Origin: an uncultured Oscillospiraceae bacterium
GTDB taxonomy: Bacteria > Bacillota > Clostridia > Oscillospirales > Oscillospiraceae
Assembly: GCA_910587255.1 (NCBI GenBank)
Contig: CAJUKT010000101.1
Location: 20,009-84,008, forward strand
DNA: 64,000 nt
Direction: 5' to 3'
In this document: positions 14,744-22,507 of the stretch, piece after piece
How positions within the stretch are numbered: position 1 is the stretch's first letter
Layout: each line of letters begins with the position of its first letter
Position numbers and translations under genes: made by a program
Notes under the pieces: generated by a model
Told to the model about the DNA's origin: nothing
Seen by the model: only the letters and a program-made list of their open reading frames with translations
The model's database searches: none

Positions 14744-16462
14744 TCACCGCTCCCGCGATTTTTTATGACACGCCTTTTGCTGGGACACATCACCCCGCTC
14801 CGACTCGGTATATTGGGCCAACTCGTTAATCAGCGCGGTAACCTGTTCCTGCACAGCATCGTTATCACGGAAACTGATCCCTAACCCGGCCACCGCCATG
14901 GACATCTGGTTCGCGCCGTTCTTTCCCCCCTCCTGAATGAATTGGACAATACTCGCAATTTGTCCCGCACGGAGTCCGGGGTCTCTGTGAATCGGGTAGC
15001 ACCGATGTGTCAGCTCATAGTATTGCGCGGCGATGCGGCCTGGGGTGGCAGAAGGGAAGTAGGGGTTGTCCCACTCCGCGAAGGGGATCACAGTCAAGTG
15101 CTGGCGCTCATCCCCGGCCTGCTCATACACACGCACAAAATCGAAGCCGATCTCACTGGTGGCACGGGACAGGATATCCATCACGGCAGGATCGTCCCGA
15201 ACACGCTCCGTCCGCACAAAGTCGGTGACCAGGTAGTTCTTCCCCTGCCGCACATGGAGGATGTCAGTGCTGCTCATGCCGTCACTATGCTCCAGTCCCA
15301 GGGTCAGGCGGGCAGGAGGCTGTCCGTCCGGCCCCGGCTCGGTGGGTTCGCTGTTATAGGGTTCGTCCCGTAGCTCCTCAAACCGAGCCTTGGCTGCTTC
15401 AAAGGAGGGGAAGTGCTCCAGAGGACTGCGGTTTTCGGCGTTGTCCGCCCAGGTCTTCAGATCGGCGATGATGTAGAAACCCCACCCGTCAGCTGTCTCT
15501 TGCGCTTCTTCCTGAACAGCCTTCCGGGCCCGCTTTTGTAGCTCGGTGGGCAGCTCCCCGGACAGGGGCTTGATACACTCCAAATGGTCGGCGGCGTAAA
15601 AGGCGTTGCTGTTGAGCTGCCTCTGCCACGCACCCACTGAGGGTGCCCACCGGAAACCGGCGTGGCGCATGGCGGCACACACCTCCCGTTCCGGCTTGTC
15701 ATCGAAGAACACCTGGAGACGGTTGGCGGCACGATCCACATCCACAAAGCCGCCCTCAAAATCCCAGCCGATATACACTGTCTCCGCTTGCTTCTTCAGT
15801 TCCTCGATGCGGGACTTCACCTGGCGGATGGAGGCGTTGTTGTTGGCCAGGTCATAACTCTCATAGGGTTTGGGCTCCGCCCGCCAGTTGTGGGCCATCT
15901 CCGCCTTCAGTTTTTCAATGCCCTCGGCAGACAGGTGAGGACAGCCATCCAGCGTCTTGTTTTTCTTGTAGTAGGCGTTCACAGCCTTCATGGTCTCCTG
16001 GAACCGCTGCAGCTTTTCCAGTTTGGCTTCCAGCTTGCTCACAGCTTCGGGATCATCGGCGCTGATGCCGCCCAGGCCGGTGCTTCGGATCTTGTCCAGC
16101 AGCCCCTGGATCTCCCGCCACTCCTTCCTGTTGGTCTCATCGGCCCGGTCCTGCTTTTCCTTTTTGCGCACAGGGAAATTACCACCCCCAGCAATCAGGA
16201 TGGAGGGCACCCGGGCGGCGATCTCGTTGCTCCGGTTGGTGTTCTCCGCCAGCTTCCGGGCGTAGGTATCCAGCAGATGGTCGATCTTATCGTGGTGGAT
16301 GGGGTCTACCCGCTGTTTCTGGAACTCGGCGATCTGCGCCGCCCGGTCTACAGAGCGTTGATACGCCTGGGTGGCGCTCCCCGGCACATAGTCGTAAAAG
16401 CTGTTCATCTCCTTGGCCCTGCGGGCCAGTTCCTCATTGATGGAATAGTATGTGACGCTCAT
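14744..16462 (-). CDS. Large accessory ICE protein of unknown function
   Basis: 572 residues, cytoplasmic. The first 200 residues are charged and helical, probably coiled coil (LLDTYARKLAENTNRSNEIA, then SKLEAKLEKLQRFQETMKAV). A middle segment has RHAGFRWAPSVGAWQRQLNS, a motif seen in plasmid and phage proteins of the DUF3560-like group. A later segment, GWGFYIIADLKTWADNAENR, resembles the small LPD/YodL-type domains of large mobile-element polyproteins. I cannot give a function. The start ATG at 16462 overlaps the methyltransferase stop by four bases, so it is translated with that gene. Confidence 0.65.
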   Translation of the reverse strand: MSVTYYSINEELARRAKEMNSFYDYVPGSATQAYQRSVDRAAQIAEFQKQRVDPIHHDKIDHLLDTYARKLAENTNRSNEIAARVPSILIAGGGNFPVRKKEKQDRADETNRKEWREIQGLLDKIRSTGLGGISADDPEAVSKLEAKLEKLQRFQETMKAVNAYYKKNKTLDGCPHLSAEGIEKLKAEMAHNWRAEPKPYESYDLANNNASIRQVKSRIEELKKQAETVYIGWDFEGGFVDVDRAANRLQVFFDDKPEREVCAAMRHAGFRWAPSVGAWQRQLNSNAFYAADHLECIKPLSGELPTELQKRARKAVQEEAQETADGWGFYIIADLKTWADNAENRSPLEHFPSFEAAKARFEELRDEPYNSEPTEPGPDGQPPARLTLGLEHSDGMSSTDILHVRQGKNYLVTDFVRTERVRDDPAVMDILSRATSEIGFDFVRVYEQAGDERQHLTVIPFAEWDNPYFPSATPGRIAAQYYELTHRCYPIHRDPGLRAGQIASIVQFIQEGGKNGANQMSMAVAGLGISFRDNDAVQEQVTALINELAQYTESERGDVSQQKACHKKSRER

Positions 16463-17193
16463 GCCGCCTGTCCCAGTTCGGCCTCGATCCGCTCCACGGC
16501 CCTGCGGGCATATTCGTCGGACATCTCAATGCCGGTGGCAGCGTAGCCCTCCAGCACAGCGGCCAACACCGTGGTGCCGGAACCGGCGAAGGGATCCAGG
16601 ATGTGCCCATGGGGCTCGGTGATCTGCACCACGTCCCGCATCAGCTGGAGGGGCTTCTCCGTCAGGTGGATGCGGCGCTGGGGGTTGCCGTACTTGAACA
16701 CCCCCGGCAGACAGGGCACAGGCCGGTTGATGGGCATATCGCCGTTGGAACCCCACACGATGTATTCCGCCTGCTGGCGGAAGCGGCCCTTCTGGGGACG
16801 GCTGTTGCCCTTGTCCCAGACCGCTGTGCCCCGCCAGATCCAGCCCGCCCACTGGAGGGCGTCGGTGGCGGCAGGGAGCTGCCGCCAGTCGATGAACATA
16901 CACACCGGGGCACCGGGTTTGCAGGCACGGCGGGCGTCGGTCAGCCACTCCGCCGCCCAGCGCGTCCAGGAGCGCTGATCCTTGGCGTCACCGTCGAAGT
17001 CGGGCAGGGCGTTGGCCCCCATGCTGGAGTATTTCTTGGCGGTGGACTTGTTCTTCTCCGCCTGGGTGCGGCCCCCGGAGGCGTAGGGCGGGTCGGTGAT
17101 GACGGCATCAAAGGAGCCGGGGGCAAAGCCCTCCAGCAGCTTCAGGGAGTCTCCGTGGATGATTTCCCAGCGGGAATTATCTTTCATGGGCAT
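16459..17193 (-). CDS. DNA adenine/N4-cytosine methyltransferase, beta-class order
   Basis: 244 residues. The catalytic motif IV is ITDPPYASGG near residue 35, and the SAM-binding motif I is ILDPFAGSGTTVLAAVLEG near the C terminus, giving the order IV before I of beta-class N6-adenine or N4-cytosine methyltransferases. No endonuclease gene is next to it, so it is an orphan modification enzyme. The element also encodes a C5-cytosine methyltransferase and a SAM synthetase. Two in-frame ATGs at 17193 and 17187 are possible. It overlaps the gene upstream by 17 bases. The recognition site cannot be read from the sequence. Confidence 0.88.
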   Translation of the reverse strand: MPMKDNSRWEIIHGDSLKLLEGFAPGSFDAVITDPPYASGGRTQAEKNKSTAKKYSSMGANALPDFDGDAKDQRSWTRWAAEWLTDARRACKPGAPVCMFIDWRQLPAATDALQWAGWIWRGTAVWDKGNSRPQKGRFRQQAEYIVWGSNGDMPINRPVPCLPGVFKYGNPQRRIHLTEKPLQLMRDVVQITEPHGHILDPFAGSGTTVLAAVLEGYAATGIEMSDEYARRAVERIEAELGQAA

Positions 17194-17770
17194 TCATTCC
17201 TTTCTGTTTTTGAGATTTTTGGGGTTGAGCGTGGTCGGAAAGCTCCGTATCCACATACTCGCTGATGATGTTGAGGGCTTTGTTGTAGTCCCCGCAGGAG
17301 GTGACGCGGTCGATCATTTCGGCGGCCTCATCCTTCATTCCGGCCCGCCGTAGCAAACCGGAGGCGGTGCCCATGATGGCAAAGATGTTGCCGTCGTGGC
17401 CTAAGAGCTGCATGGAGGGCTTTTGCGGCGCGGGCTGATCTTCAATGAAGCCGCCCAGCCTGTTGGGCACATAGTCGGACAGCCAGGTGCCGCCGAACTG
17501 CCCGTGGGTCTGGATACGCCACATGGCCAGCTTGCCCACCGCCAGCTCCACCCCCTCGAAGGGGAACAGCAGGCAGGTGAGTTCACCGTTCTGGAACACG
17601 GACACGTTTTCCGCCTGGAACGTGCTGCCGTTCAGCAGGATGCCCGCTTCGGTGAACAGCCCGTTGATGCCGTCCACCCACTCCTGGGGATCGCCGCCAC
17701 AACCCTGGAAGATGATGCCCTCGTCATCTCTCATGCGGCGCAGGTCGTCTGTTGTGATTTGTTTTACCAT
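17177..17770 (-). CDS. Conserved ICE protein of unknown function
   Basis: About 197 residues, soluble. It starts MVKQITTDDLRRMRDDEGII, has GINGLFTEAGILLNGSTFQ in the first third and a C-terminal helical domain with HDGNIFAIMGTASGLLRRAG and YNKALNIISEYVDTEL. The C-terminal part resembles a segment common to accessory proteins of clostridial conjugative transposons, but I know no function. The start is ATG at 17770, preceded by GGAGAGGTGACC; an earlier in-frame GTG at 17776 lies inside the ribosome site. It is tightly packed between neighbours. Confidence 0.65.
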   Translation of the reverse strand: MVKQITTDDLRRMRDDEGIIFQGCGGDPQEWVDGINGLFTEAGILLNGSTFQAENVSVFQNGELTCLLFPFEGVELAVGKLAMWRIQTHGQFGGTWLSDYVPNRLGGFIEDQPAPQKPSMQLLGHDGNIFAIMGTASGLLRRAGMKDEAAEMIDRVTSCGDYNKALNIISEYVDTELSDHAQPQKSQKQKGMNAHER

Positions 17771-17772
17771 GG

Positions 17773-18180
17773 TCACCTCTCCTGGCCCCGGCTGGAGCGG
17801 GGCGGTACTTTTTCCTCGGCGAATTTGGATGCTCCTTTTTCAAGCGCCTTTTCTGCACACATCGAAACCACATATTCTGTGCTGCCCATATCTTTCCGGG
17901 CGCTCCGAAGCATATAGTTTATTTCACTACTGTGGTCATAGCCAAGGATCTCACCCAGCCAATAGCCGCGCACAAGCTCCAGGGGATCGTCAAAATGGAG
18001 CAAAAACGTGATGTCATTCTCTTTACAGTAGTCGGCCAGTTCCTTCCGAAGATGCTGGGCCACGGTGATCTCTGGGGCCAGTGCGATCAGCTCATCAGCG
18101 GTCTTGCTCTGGAGTCCTGCGACATAGTCCTGATAGTTCCGATCCAGCCGCGCCTGTAAAACAGCCTTCTGATCTGTCAC
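17773..18180 (-). CDS. Small acidic ICE protein, unknown function
   Basis: 135 residues, soluble, mostly helical: QARLDRNYQDYVAGLQSKTA and LRKELADYCKENDITFLLHF, then LVRGYWLGEILGYDHSSEIN. It starts with GTG at 18180, sharing bases with the stop of the upstream gene (GTGA overlap). The length and helical pattern recall the DUF3848 group found in similar elements, but the match by eye is weak and I do not assign it. The tail (KVPPRSSRGQER) is basic. It is co-translated with both neighbours. Confidence 0.55.
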   Translation of the reverse strand: MTDQKAVLQARLDRNYQDYVAGLQSKTADELIALAPEITVAQHLRKELADYCKENDITFLLHFDDPLELVRGYWLGEILGYDHSSEINYMLRSARKDMGSTEYVVSMCAEKALEKGASKFAEEKVPPRSSRGQER

Positions 18181-18641
18181 CGTTCAATCGCCGCCTTTCG
18201 GCCAGAATTGCGGGAGCTCCGAGTCGGCGTGGGCTGGGTGCGCTCTGGCACCCGCTCCCGGAACACGTCCAGGTAATCGCCCGCTACCCGCCGCAGGGTC
18301 TGGTAGTCGGCGTCGGTGGGTCGGAATATGTACCATTGTACTTTGCCGCCGTCATCCCAGAAATGGGGAGACAAGCCATTGGGATAGCCAGGGACAGCCT
18401 TGGTTCCCCAAAGATCTTTTAGTTTCACCACCATAGTATCTACCGGCCCATCTGTGCGGTTCAGCACAACGATCTTCAGCGCGTTATATTGGTTCGCGAC
18501 CATCCCGGTGATGAATTGTGCCCGCACCCGCAGGTCGCCGCCCAGGGTGCCGAGACAGGCCCGGCCCACAAACTGGGGGGATTCGATGATCTTGCCGTCC
18601 CCGAACAGCTTGCGGAGCTCCTGCTCAAAGAAATTGCTCAT
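18177..18641 (-). CDS. Conserved ICE protein, unknown function
   Basis: 154 residues. It begins MSNFFEQELRKLFGDGKIIE and contains RACLGTLGGDLRVRAQFITG, KIVVLNRTDGPVDTMVVKLK and GLSPHFWDDGGKVQWYIFRP, a mixed alpha/beta soluble domain, and ends in a basic tail (PTRSSRNSGRKAAIER). I do not recognise a named domain. Its ATG at 18641 overlaps the TGA of the frameshift-restored hexapeptide-repeat gene upstream, which shows that the upstream reading frame did end here in the ancestor. Confidence 0.6.
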   Translation of the reverse strand: MSNFFEQELRKLFGDGKIIESPQFVGRACLGTLGGDLRVRAQFITGMVANQYNALKIVVLNRTDGPVDTMVVKLKDLWGTKAVPGYPNGLSPHFWDDGGKVQWYIFRPTDADYQTLRRVAGDYLDVFRERVPERTQPTPTRSSRNSGRKAAIER

Positions 18642-19574
18642 CTGTCCACCTCCCGGCCCCGATTGGATTTGGTGCGCGCCCCTTTTGCCGGAGACGGCTT
18701 TTCCCGCCCAAAATACTGGGCGCTGGGCAGGAGTATGTCCCGGCCCGGGTCTCGCTCGATGCTGCGCCCGTCCTCGGTGAGCACCAGCCGGTCTGCCGCT
18801 TCGTTCACAACCTTCTCATCGCCCAAGACCACCGCCGCCCCCCGTCACCAACACGTTGCCGGACACGATCCCGTGTACCACACTTTCGCCAGAGATAATG
18901 GGAAAACGGTCGGCAGGGCAGGCTGAGACCAGGGCATGGGCGGAGACTTTGGCCCACAGCTCCACACGCGCACCGTCAATGATGGCGTGATCCTCCACCC
19001 GGGCATCGTCGAGTAGTACGGCTCCGCCCCGGACATGGGCCTCCCCGCAGACTACGGCCCGATCCCGGAGAAGGCTCCCGCCCTCCACACAGGCCGCGTT
19101 GGCGGCGATGGCGTCGTGGGCGATCCAGGATTCATCGTCCGCAGATTCGAAGGACAAGTTACCCTCATGCTCCACGAAACCGCCCAAGTCCCCGGCCTTT
19201 ACTGTGGGGCCGATATCCCGCAGGGCGCGGATGCGGTGGAGGAAGGGGTATTTTTCATGGGCAATGTCGGTAATCTCATATTTTTGGTTTGTCATTTTCA
19301 GCTCCTTCTCGTAGATAATGTAGTGTTCGACCCCATCGCTGCCCCAGCGGATGGTTTCCATGTACCGTCCTTCGCTCACCAGCCAGCCGCAGGGGCCCAT
19401 CACGGCTGCTACATCGGCGGCATGGACACAGCGGGCCGTCCGTTCGTGATGCCACCCGTGGGGCACAACTTTCCCAGAAAATGCGTTTTTCTTCATCCGC
19501 CTGAAGGCCGGATCAGATGCCTGGACGGACATTCCGAAGGTGGTGCCGTCAAACTCCTTCATGTGGAGATCCAT
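18638..19574 (-). pseudogene. Hexapeptide-repeat (LbH, YdcK-like) protein 1, frameshifted and fused
   Basis: Three parts can be read. Codons from 19574 (MDLHMKEFDGTTFG) encode about 93 residues of an unrecognised domain. From 19295 (MTNQKYEITDIAHEKYPFLH) a left-handed beta-helix protein begins, nearly identical at its start to the paralogue at 19753-20376. An AAGGAG six nucleotides before 19295 suggests this was, or is, a separate start; no stop codon separates the two. The frame then breaks at a run of six G (six C at 18835-18840 on the plus strand). The open frame stops at 18816, while one G fewer would continue as TGAAVVLGDEKVVNEAADRL to 18638, matching the paralogue's C terminus (RDPGRD). 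Confidence 0.75.
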
Positions 19575-19756
19575 CAGGCACCACCTCTGCAATAGAAGGG
19601 ACAGGTGAGACAAACTGTGCGGTTGGGCAGCTCATAGTGCCTGCCTGTGAACACACACGCCCGGTTATCGCACCCACCATCCACTCGCCAGGGGGCGTCC
19701 TTCCGCTTCAGGCTGTGGGCGCAGGTCTCATAGGTGTGGGTGTAGTCCGGTCTCAC
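19574..19756 (-). CDS. Small cysteine-rich protein
   Basis: 60 residues with six Cys and two His, arranged as C-x11-C-x4-C-x15-C-x2-C-x4-C (ending VCLTCPFYCRGGA), which could bind zinc. It starts with GTG at 19756, overlapping the stop of the second hexapeptide-repeat gene, and its stop TGA overlaps the ATG at 19574. Both overlaps support it as a real, coupled gene. No family is recognised. Confidence 0.6.
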   Translation of the reverse strand: MRPDYTHTYETCAHSLKRKDAPWRVDGGCDNRACVFTGRHYELPNRTVCLTCPFYCRGGA

Positions 19757-20376
19757 CGGCCCCGCCCCCTGTCCTGGGCCTTCTTCTTTTGCGGAACCGG
19801 TCTGGCGGGCTTTAGGTCATCCCGCCCAGGGTCGCGCATCACGCTGCGTGTGGCGCCGTTGATGAAGATCACGTCCTGGGAGTTGTTGCAGACCTCCTCA
19901 CCGCTGATGATCACGGCGTCGCCCCCGATGTATACCCTGCCAGATACCTTCCCATAGACACAGCAGCGGCCGGACAGCTGCGGCGCACAGTCCGGGTCGT
20001 CTGGAGCAGCCAGGATCATCCCCGCCCCGGACACCCGCGCAGAGCCAAACAGGGTAGCGCCCCGGATGTAAGCATCATCCTCGGCCCTGGCGTCACCGAA
20101 CAGCACAGAGCCATGGGAGGCATAGGCGCTGCCGCAGACAATGGCCCGATCCCGCAAGACGCTGCCCATGTCCACACAACCCTGCCCAGCGATGATGGCA
20201 TTGTTATAGACCCAGGCGTCATCCCCCTGCTGGAAGGACAGGTTATCCTTACACTCCACAAAGCCGCCCAGATCCCCGGCCTTCACGTCCTTGCCAATGT
20301 CCCGCAGGGCGCGGATGCGGTGGAGGAAGGGATATTTTTCGTGGGCAATGTCGGTGATTTCATATTTCTGATTCAT
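19753..20376 (-). CDS. Hexapeptide-repeat (LbH, YdcK-like) protein 2
   Basis: 207 residues. The N terminus MNQKYEITDIAHEKYPFLHR leads into a conserved KAGDLGGFVECKDNLS segment and then irregular hexapeptide turns (for example GSVLRDRAIVCGSAYASHGS, GDARAEDDAYIRGATLFGSA) that build a left-handed parallel beta helix. A basic tail ends KKKAQDRGRGR. The family, like E. coli YdcK, is common in phages and ICEs; it resembles acyltransferase folds but has no known activity. It is intact, while its tandem copy at 18638-19574 is broken. The ATG at 20376 follows GGAAGCGTG. Confidence 0.75.
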   Translation of the reverse strand: MNQKYEITDIAHEKYPFLHRIRALRDIGKDVKAGDLGGFVECKDNLSFQQGDDAWVYNNAIIAGQGCVDMGSVLRDRAIVCGSAYASHGSVLFGDARAEDDAYIRGATLFGSARVSGAGMILAAPDDPDCAPQLSGRCCVYGKVSGRVYIGGDAVIISGEEVCNNSQDVIFINGATRSVMRDPGRDDLKPARPVPQKKKAQDRGRGR

Positions 20377-20403
20377 TTTTTCACGCTTCCTTCCTGCTGG
20401 GGC

Positions 20404-20709
20404 TCACCAGCGTAGGTTTTCTTCTGTCCCGCAGCGGCGGCAGGTGAGGGTGCTGGTACCGTTTTCTGGTTCGGCGTTTTCTTTCCAAAGATGGCCTTGA
20501 GCCTCACAGATCATCAGGTTTTCCAGGCACTTGCGCACCTCCTGAACCTCGCCGCACCGAAGCACCTCATAGGGCGGCACCGGCAGGCGCATGGCACGGT
20601 AGTAATCCGCCAGGGCCTCGATGCTCTGTTGGAACTCCGCAGTGCTGATATAGTCGGCCAGCCGCCGTTCCAACTCCGCCTGGTCGATTTGAACGTTTGT
20701 TGTGCTGAT
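20404..20709 (-). CDS. Small protein with C-terminal zinc ribbon, probable ATC start
   Basis: About 101 residues if translation begins at ATC (20709-20707), seven nucleotides after AGGAGG, giving (M)STTNVQIDQAELERRLADY. The only other start, TTG at 20673, has no properly spaced ribosome site. The N-terminal two thirds are helical (EFQQSIEALADYYRAMRLPV), and the C terminus has C-x4-H and C-x2-C (ICEAQGHLWKE, LTCRRCGTEE), likely a zinc ribbon. No family name is known to me. It follows the 21213 gene by 72 bases and probably shares its promoter. Confidence 0.6.
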   Translation of the reverse strand: MSTTNVQIDQAELERRLADYISTAEFQQSIEALADYYRAMRLPVPPYEVLRCGEVQEVRKCLENLMICEAQGHLWKENAEPENGTSTLTCRRCGTEENLRW

Positions 20710-20781
20710 GGTTCCACCTCCTAATTACAGCGCGGGAGACGGTCCGTCCGTAAGGACAGCCCGCCTCCCATATTTTCGTAT

Positions 20782-21213
20782 TCACCCATCCTCAGTGGGT
20801 GCGCTCTCCTCGATCCACTCATCAAAATCCAGGGTGTCCGCCAGCATCAGCGCCAGCTGGTAGATCGTGAGCCGGTCTTGCCCGTCCTCCAGCCGGATGG
20901 CTGTCTCAAACAGGCCCCAGAGCAGCTCGGCCACCATCCCGCCATCGTACCGCTCCAGGAGCTGGTCGTCGGGCAGGGCGGCCTCGCTGGCCCTGCTGGC
21001 CGTCAGTTCTTTCTGTTTTTGGATTACGATGGTGCTGGTCTCCAAGTCCTCTTGGGGCAGCCCCCAGGCTCTTGCGATCAGGCTAACGCCCGCTTCAGGG
21101 AGCGCCGCTGCTTTGATATTCTCCGGCCCGCCCAGGGCCAGCAGGTTGACGGCCTCGGTGGTGATCTGCCGAAGCAGCTTTTCCGGCGCGGGATGGCGTT
21201 CATATTTCTCCAT
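20782..21213 (-). CDS. Accessory ICE protein, unknown function
   Basis: About 143 residues, soluble and acidic. It starts MEKYERHPAPEKLLRQITTE and contains LPEAGVSLIARAWGLPQEDL and a helical C-terminal half ending LADTLDFDEWIEESAPTEDG. The ATG at 21213 has GGAGGG nine nucleotides upstream. A promoter with the shared AAAGCTAT element lies about 45 nt upstream, so this is the first gene of an operon that runs on through the zinc-ribbon and hexapeptide-repeat genes. No domain is recognised. Confidence 0.6.
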   Translation of the reverse strand: MEKYERHPAPEKLLRQITTEAVNLLALGGPENIKAAALPEAGVSLIARAWGLPQEDLETSTIVIQKQKELTASRASEAALPDDQLLERYDGGMVAELLWGLFETAIRLEDGQDRLTIYQLALMLADTLDFDEWIEESAPTEDG

Positions 21214-21254
21214 ATGTTGTTCCCTCCTTGATATTTTTGGTACTGCTGGCCACA

Positions 21255-21303
21255 ACAATACCGACTTTTAGGGCAGAAAGCTATCACGAGAACCACCAAA
21301 GAT
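21255..21303 (-). promoter_or_regulatory. Shared-type ICE promoter (copy C)
   Basis: On the plus strand ACAATA (21255-21260, -10 TATTGT on the minus strand), then 16 nt, then AAAGCTATC (21277-21285), then after 7 nt from AAAGCTAT the stretch ACCACCAAAGA (21292-21302). The same order and spacings recur upstream of 45544, so this is a likely activator-dependent promoter. Confidence 0.55.
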
Positions 21304-21342
21304 GGGGCCCGGAAACCCAGCAATACCAACAACCGCGGACTG

Positions 21343-22080
21343 TTACGCCGCCTGCTCGTCCTCCAGCCGGAAGCTGGCGTCGATGTCGGCGAAGGTCTGG
21401 GTGCGGTTAAACTTCTCCGTGGTCTTGCCGGGAATGGCCTGAAGCTCCAACATCCTGGCCCACAAATCGGGGTGATGGTCGTAGAGATGGCGCAGCTCCG
21501 CCTTTTTTGCGTTGGGGCAGAACCAGCATCCGCCCCGGTCGGTAAATTCGTAGACAGGCGAAAGGAGCCCCGCCTGACGGCAGAGCTCCTTCGCATCCTG
21601 TTCTGTGCAATTGTATTTGTCCAATAATGATATTTTCTGATTTCCATCCAGCCGCAGCAGCCGTTCCTGCTCATCACTGGCGATGCCCACATACTGCATG
21701 GTGCCGGAGGGCAGAGACTTTTTGTACTGCTCGATGGGTTTTATCTTACAGTCTCGCTGGACGGCACACCGCCCGCAGATGGGAAAGGAGCGCACCATAC
21801 CTTTCTTTGGCCCACGGGTAACCCGCCCAGTGAACAAACCTACATAGGTCTGCTGGGAGCGGAGCACCACCACCTTCACACCCATCCGCTCCAGGGCGGG
21901 GATGGCAGTGCCGTAGATAAAATCCCGGTGTTCCGGGACTTCACCTGAAACCTTATCATCGAACATCACTTCGCAATACACCGCTTCGTCCAGCGGTTCA
22001 TCGTGCTCTTTTGCCAATAATATCGCCGCGATACTGTCTTTGCCGAAACTGCAAGAGGCGACATATTTTGGTCTGCTCAC
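21343..22080 (-). CDS. PAPS reductase-like (adenine nucleotide alpha-hydrolase) protein 2
   Basis: About 245 residues. The P-loop-like motif is SCSFGKDSIAAILLAKEHDE, followed by an insertion with FPICGRCAVQRDCKIKPIEQ, then MQYVGIASDEQERLLRLDGN, and a C-terminal GGCWFCPNAKKAELRHLYDH. The Cys quartet in the insertion plus C-x2-C near residue 195 could hold an iron-sulfur cluster or zinc. The fold is the same as the protein at 13241-14020, but the two are divergent. The start is read as GTG at 22080, six nucleotides after GGAGG; an ATG at 22086 is too close to the ribosome site. Function unknown; related IbrA-type proteins are paired with ParB-like partners. Confidence 0.78.
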   Translation of the reverse strand: MSRPKYVASCSFGKDSIAAILLAKEHDEPLDEAVYCEVMFDDKVSGEVPEHRDFIYGTAIPALERMGVKVVVLRSQQTYVGLFTGRVTRGPKKGMVRSFPICGRCAVQRDCKIKPIEQYKKSLPSGTMQYVGIASDEQERLLRLDGNQKISLLDKYNCTEQDAKELCRQAGLLSPVYEFTDRGGCWFCPNAKKAELRHLYDHHPDLWARMLELQAIPGKTTEKFNRTQTFADIDASFRLEDEQAA

Positions 22081-22092
22081 TATCATCCTCCT

Positions 22093-22395
22093 TTACGCTT
22101 GGTCTGTGATCTCTCGAATATCGCCGTCGTTCTCGTCCATGCACTCGGCCATCATCCGAATGCCCAGTCGGAAGCCCAGGATGAAATTCTCCAGCGCTGT
22201 GATGCTATTGACCTCATGCTGGGCCTTGACCAGCTCGGTAAGGAGCGCCTGCTCCGATTCACCCAGCCGCTCCGTGAGCTGCCGTTCGCACCGAGCCACC
22301 TTGTCCGCTGAGCGGTGCAGGCTTGAGTTTGAGACCATCTCCCGTTCGCAGGGCTTGATGTTGCCGTAGAAAAAATTTTTCAGCATTTTTCGCAT
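22093..22395 (-). CDS. DUF6809-like small helical protein
   Basis: About 100 residues. It begins MRKMLKNFFYGNIKPCEREM and ends with LENFILGFRLGIRMMAECMD, the two hallmarks of the DUF6809 group (N-terminal YGN-I-P-ER, C-terminal F-x-x-GFRLG-x-MM-E). The middle is a pair of long helices (ERQLTERLGESEQALLTELV). The ATG at 22395 has AAGGAGG nine nucleotides upstream; longer open frame before it crosses the promoter and is not coding. Widespread in Firmicutes mobile elements, function unknown. Confidence 0.72.
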   Translation of the reverse strand: MRKMLKNFFYGNIKPCEREMVSNSSLHRSADKVARCERQLTERLGESEQALLTELVKAQHEVNSITALENFILGFRLGIRMMAECMDENDGDIREITDQA

Positions 22396-22418
22396 TTTCC
22401 ACGCCTCCTTAGCGGCAC

Positions 22419-22449
22419 AACATACCACAGGCGGGCGGGGAAAGCTATC
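22419..22449 (-). promoter_or_regulatory. Shared-type ICE promoter (copy A)
   Basis: AACATA (22419-22424, -10 TATGTT on the minus strand) is exactly 16 nt from AAAGCTATC (22441-22449). The -10 is preceded by TGTGG. It lies about 24 nt upstream of the DUF6809 start. It lacks the ACCACCAAAGA part seen in copies C and D. Confidence 0.5.
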
Positions 22450-22507
22450 GGTCTGGCCGAGAGTTATCAGTCCAGACATATATTTTCCAGAACAGCTGGC
22501 CCCACCA

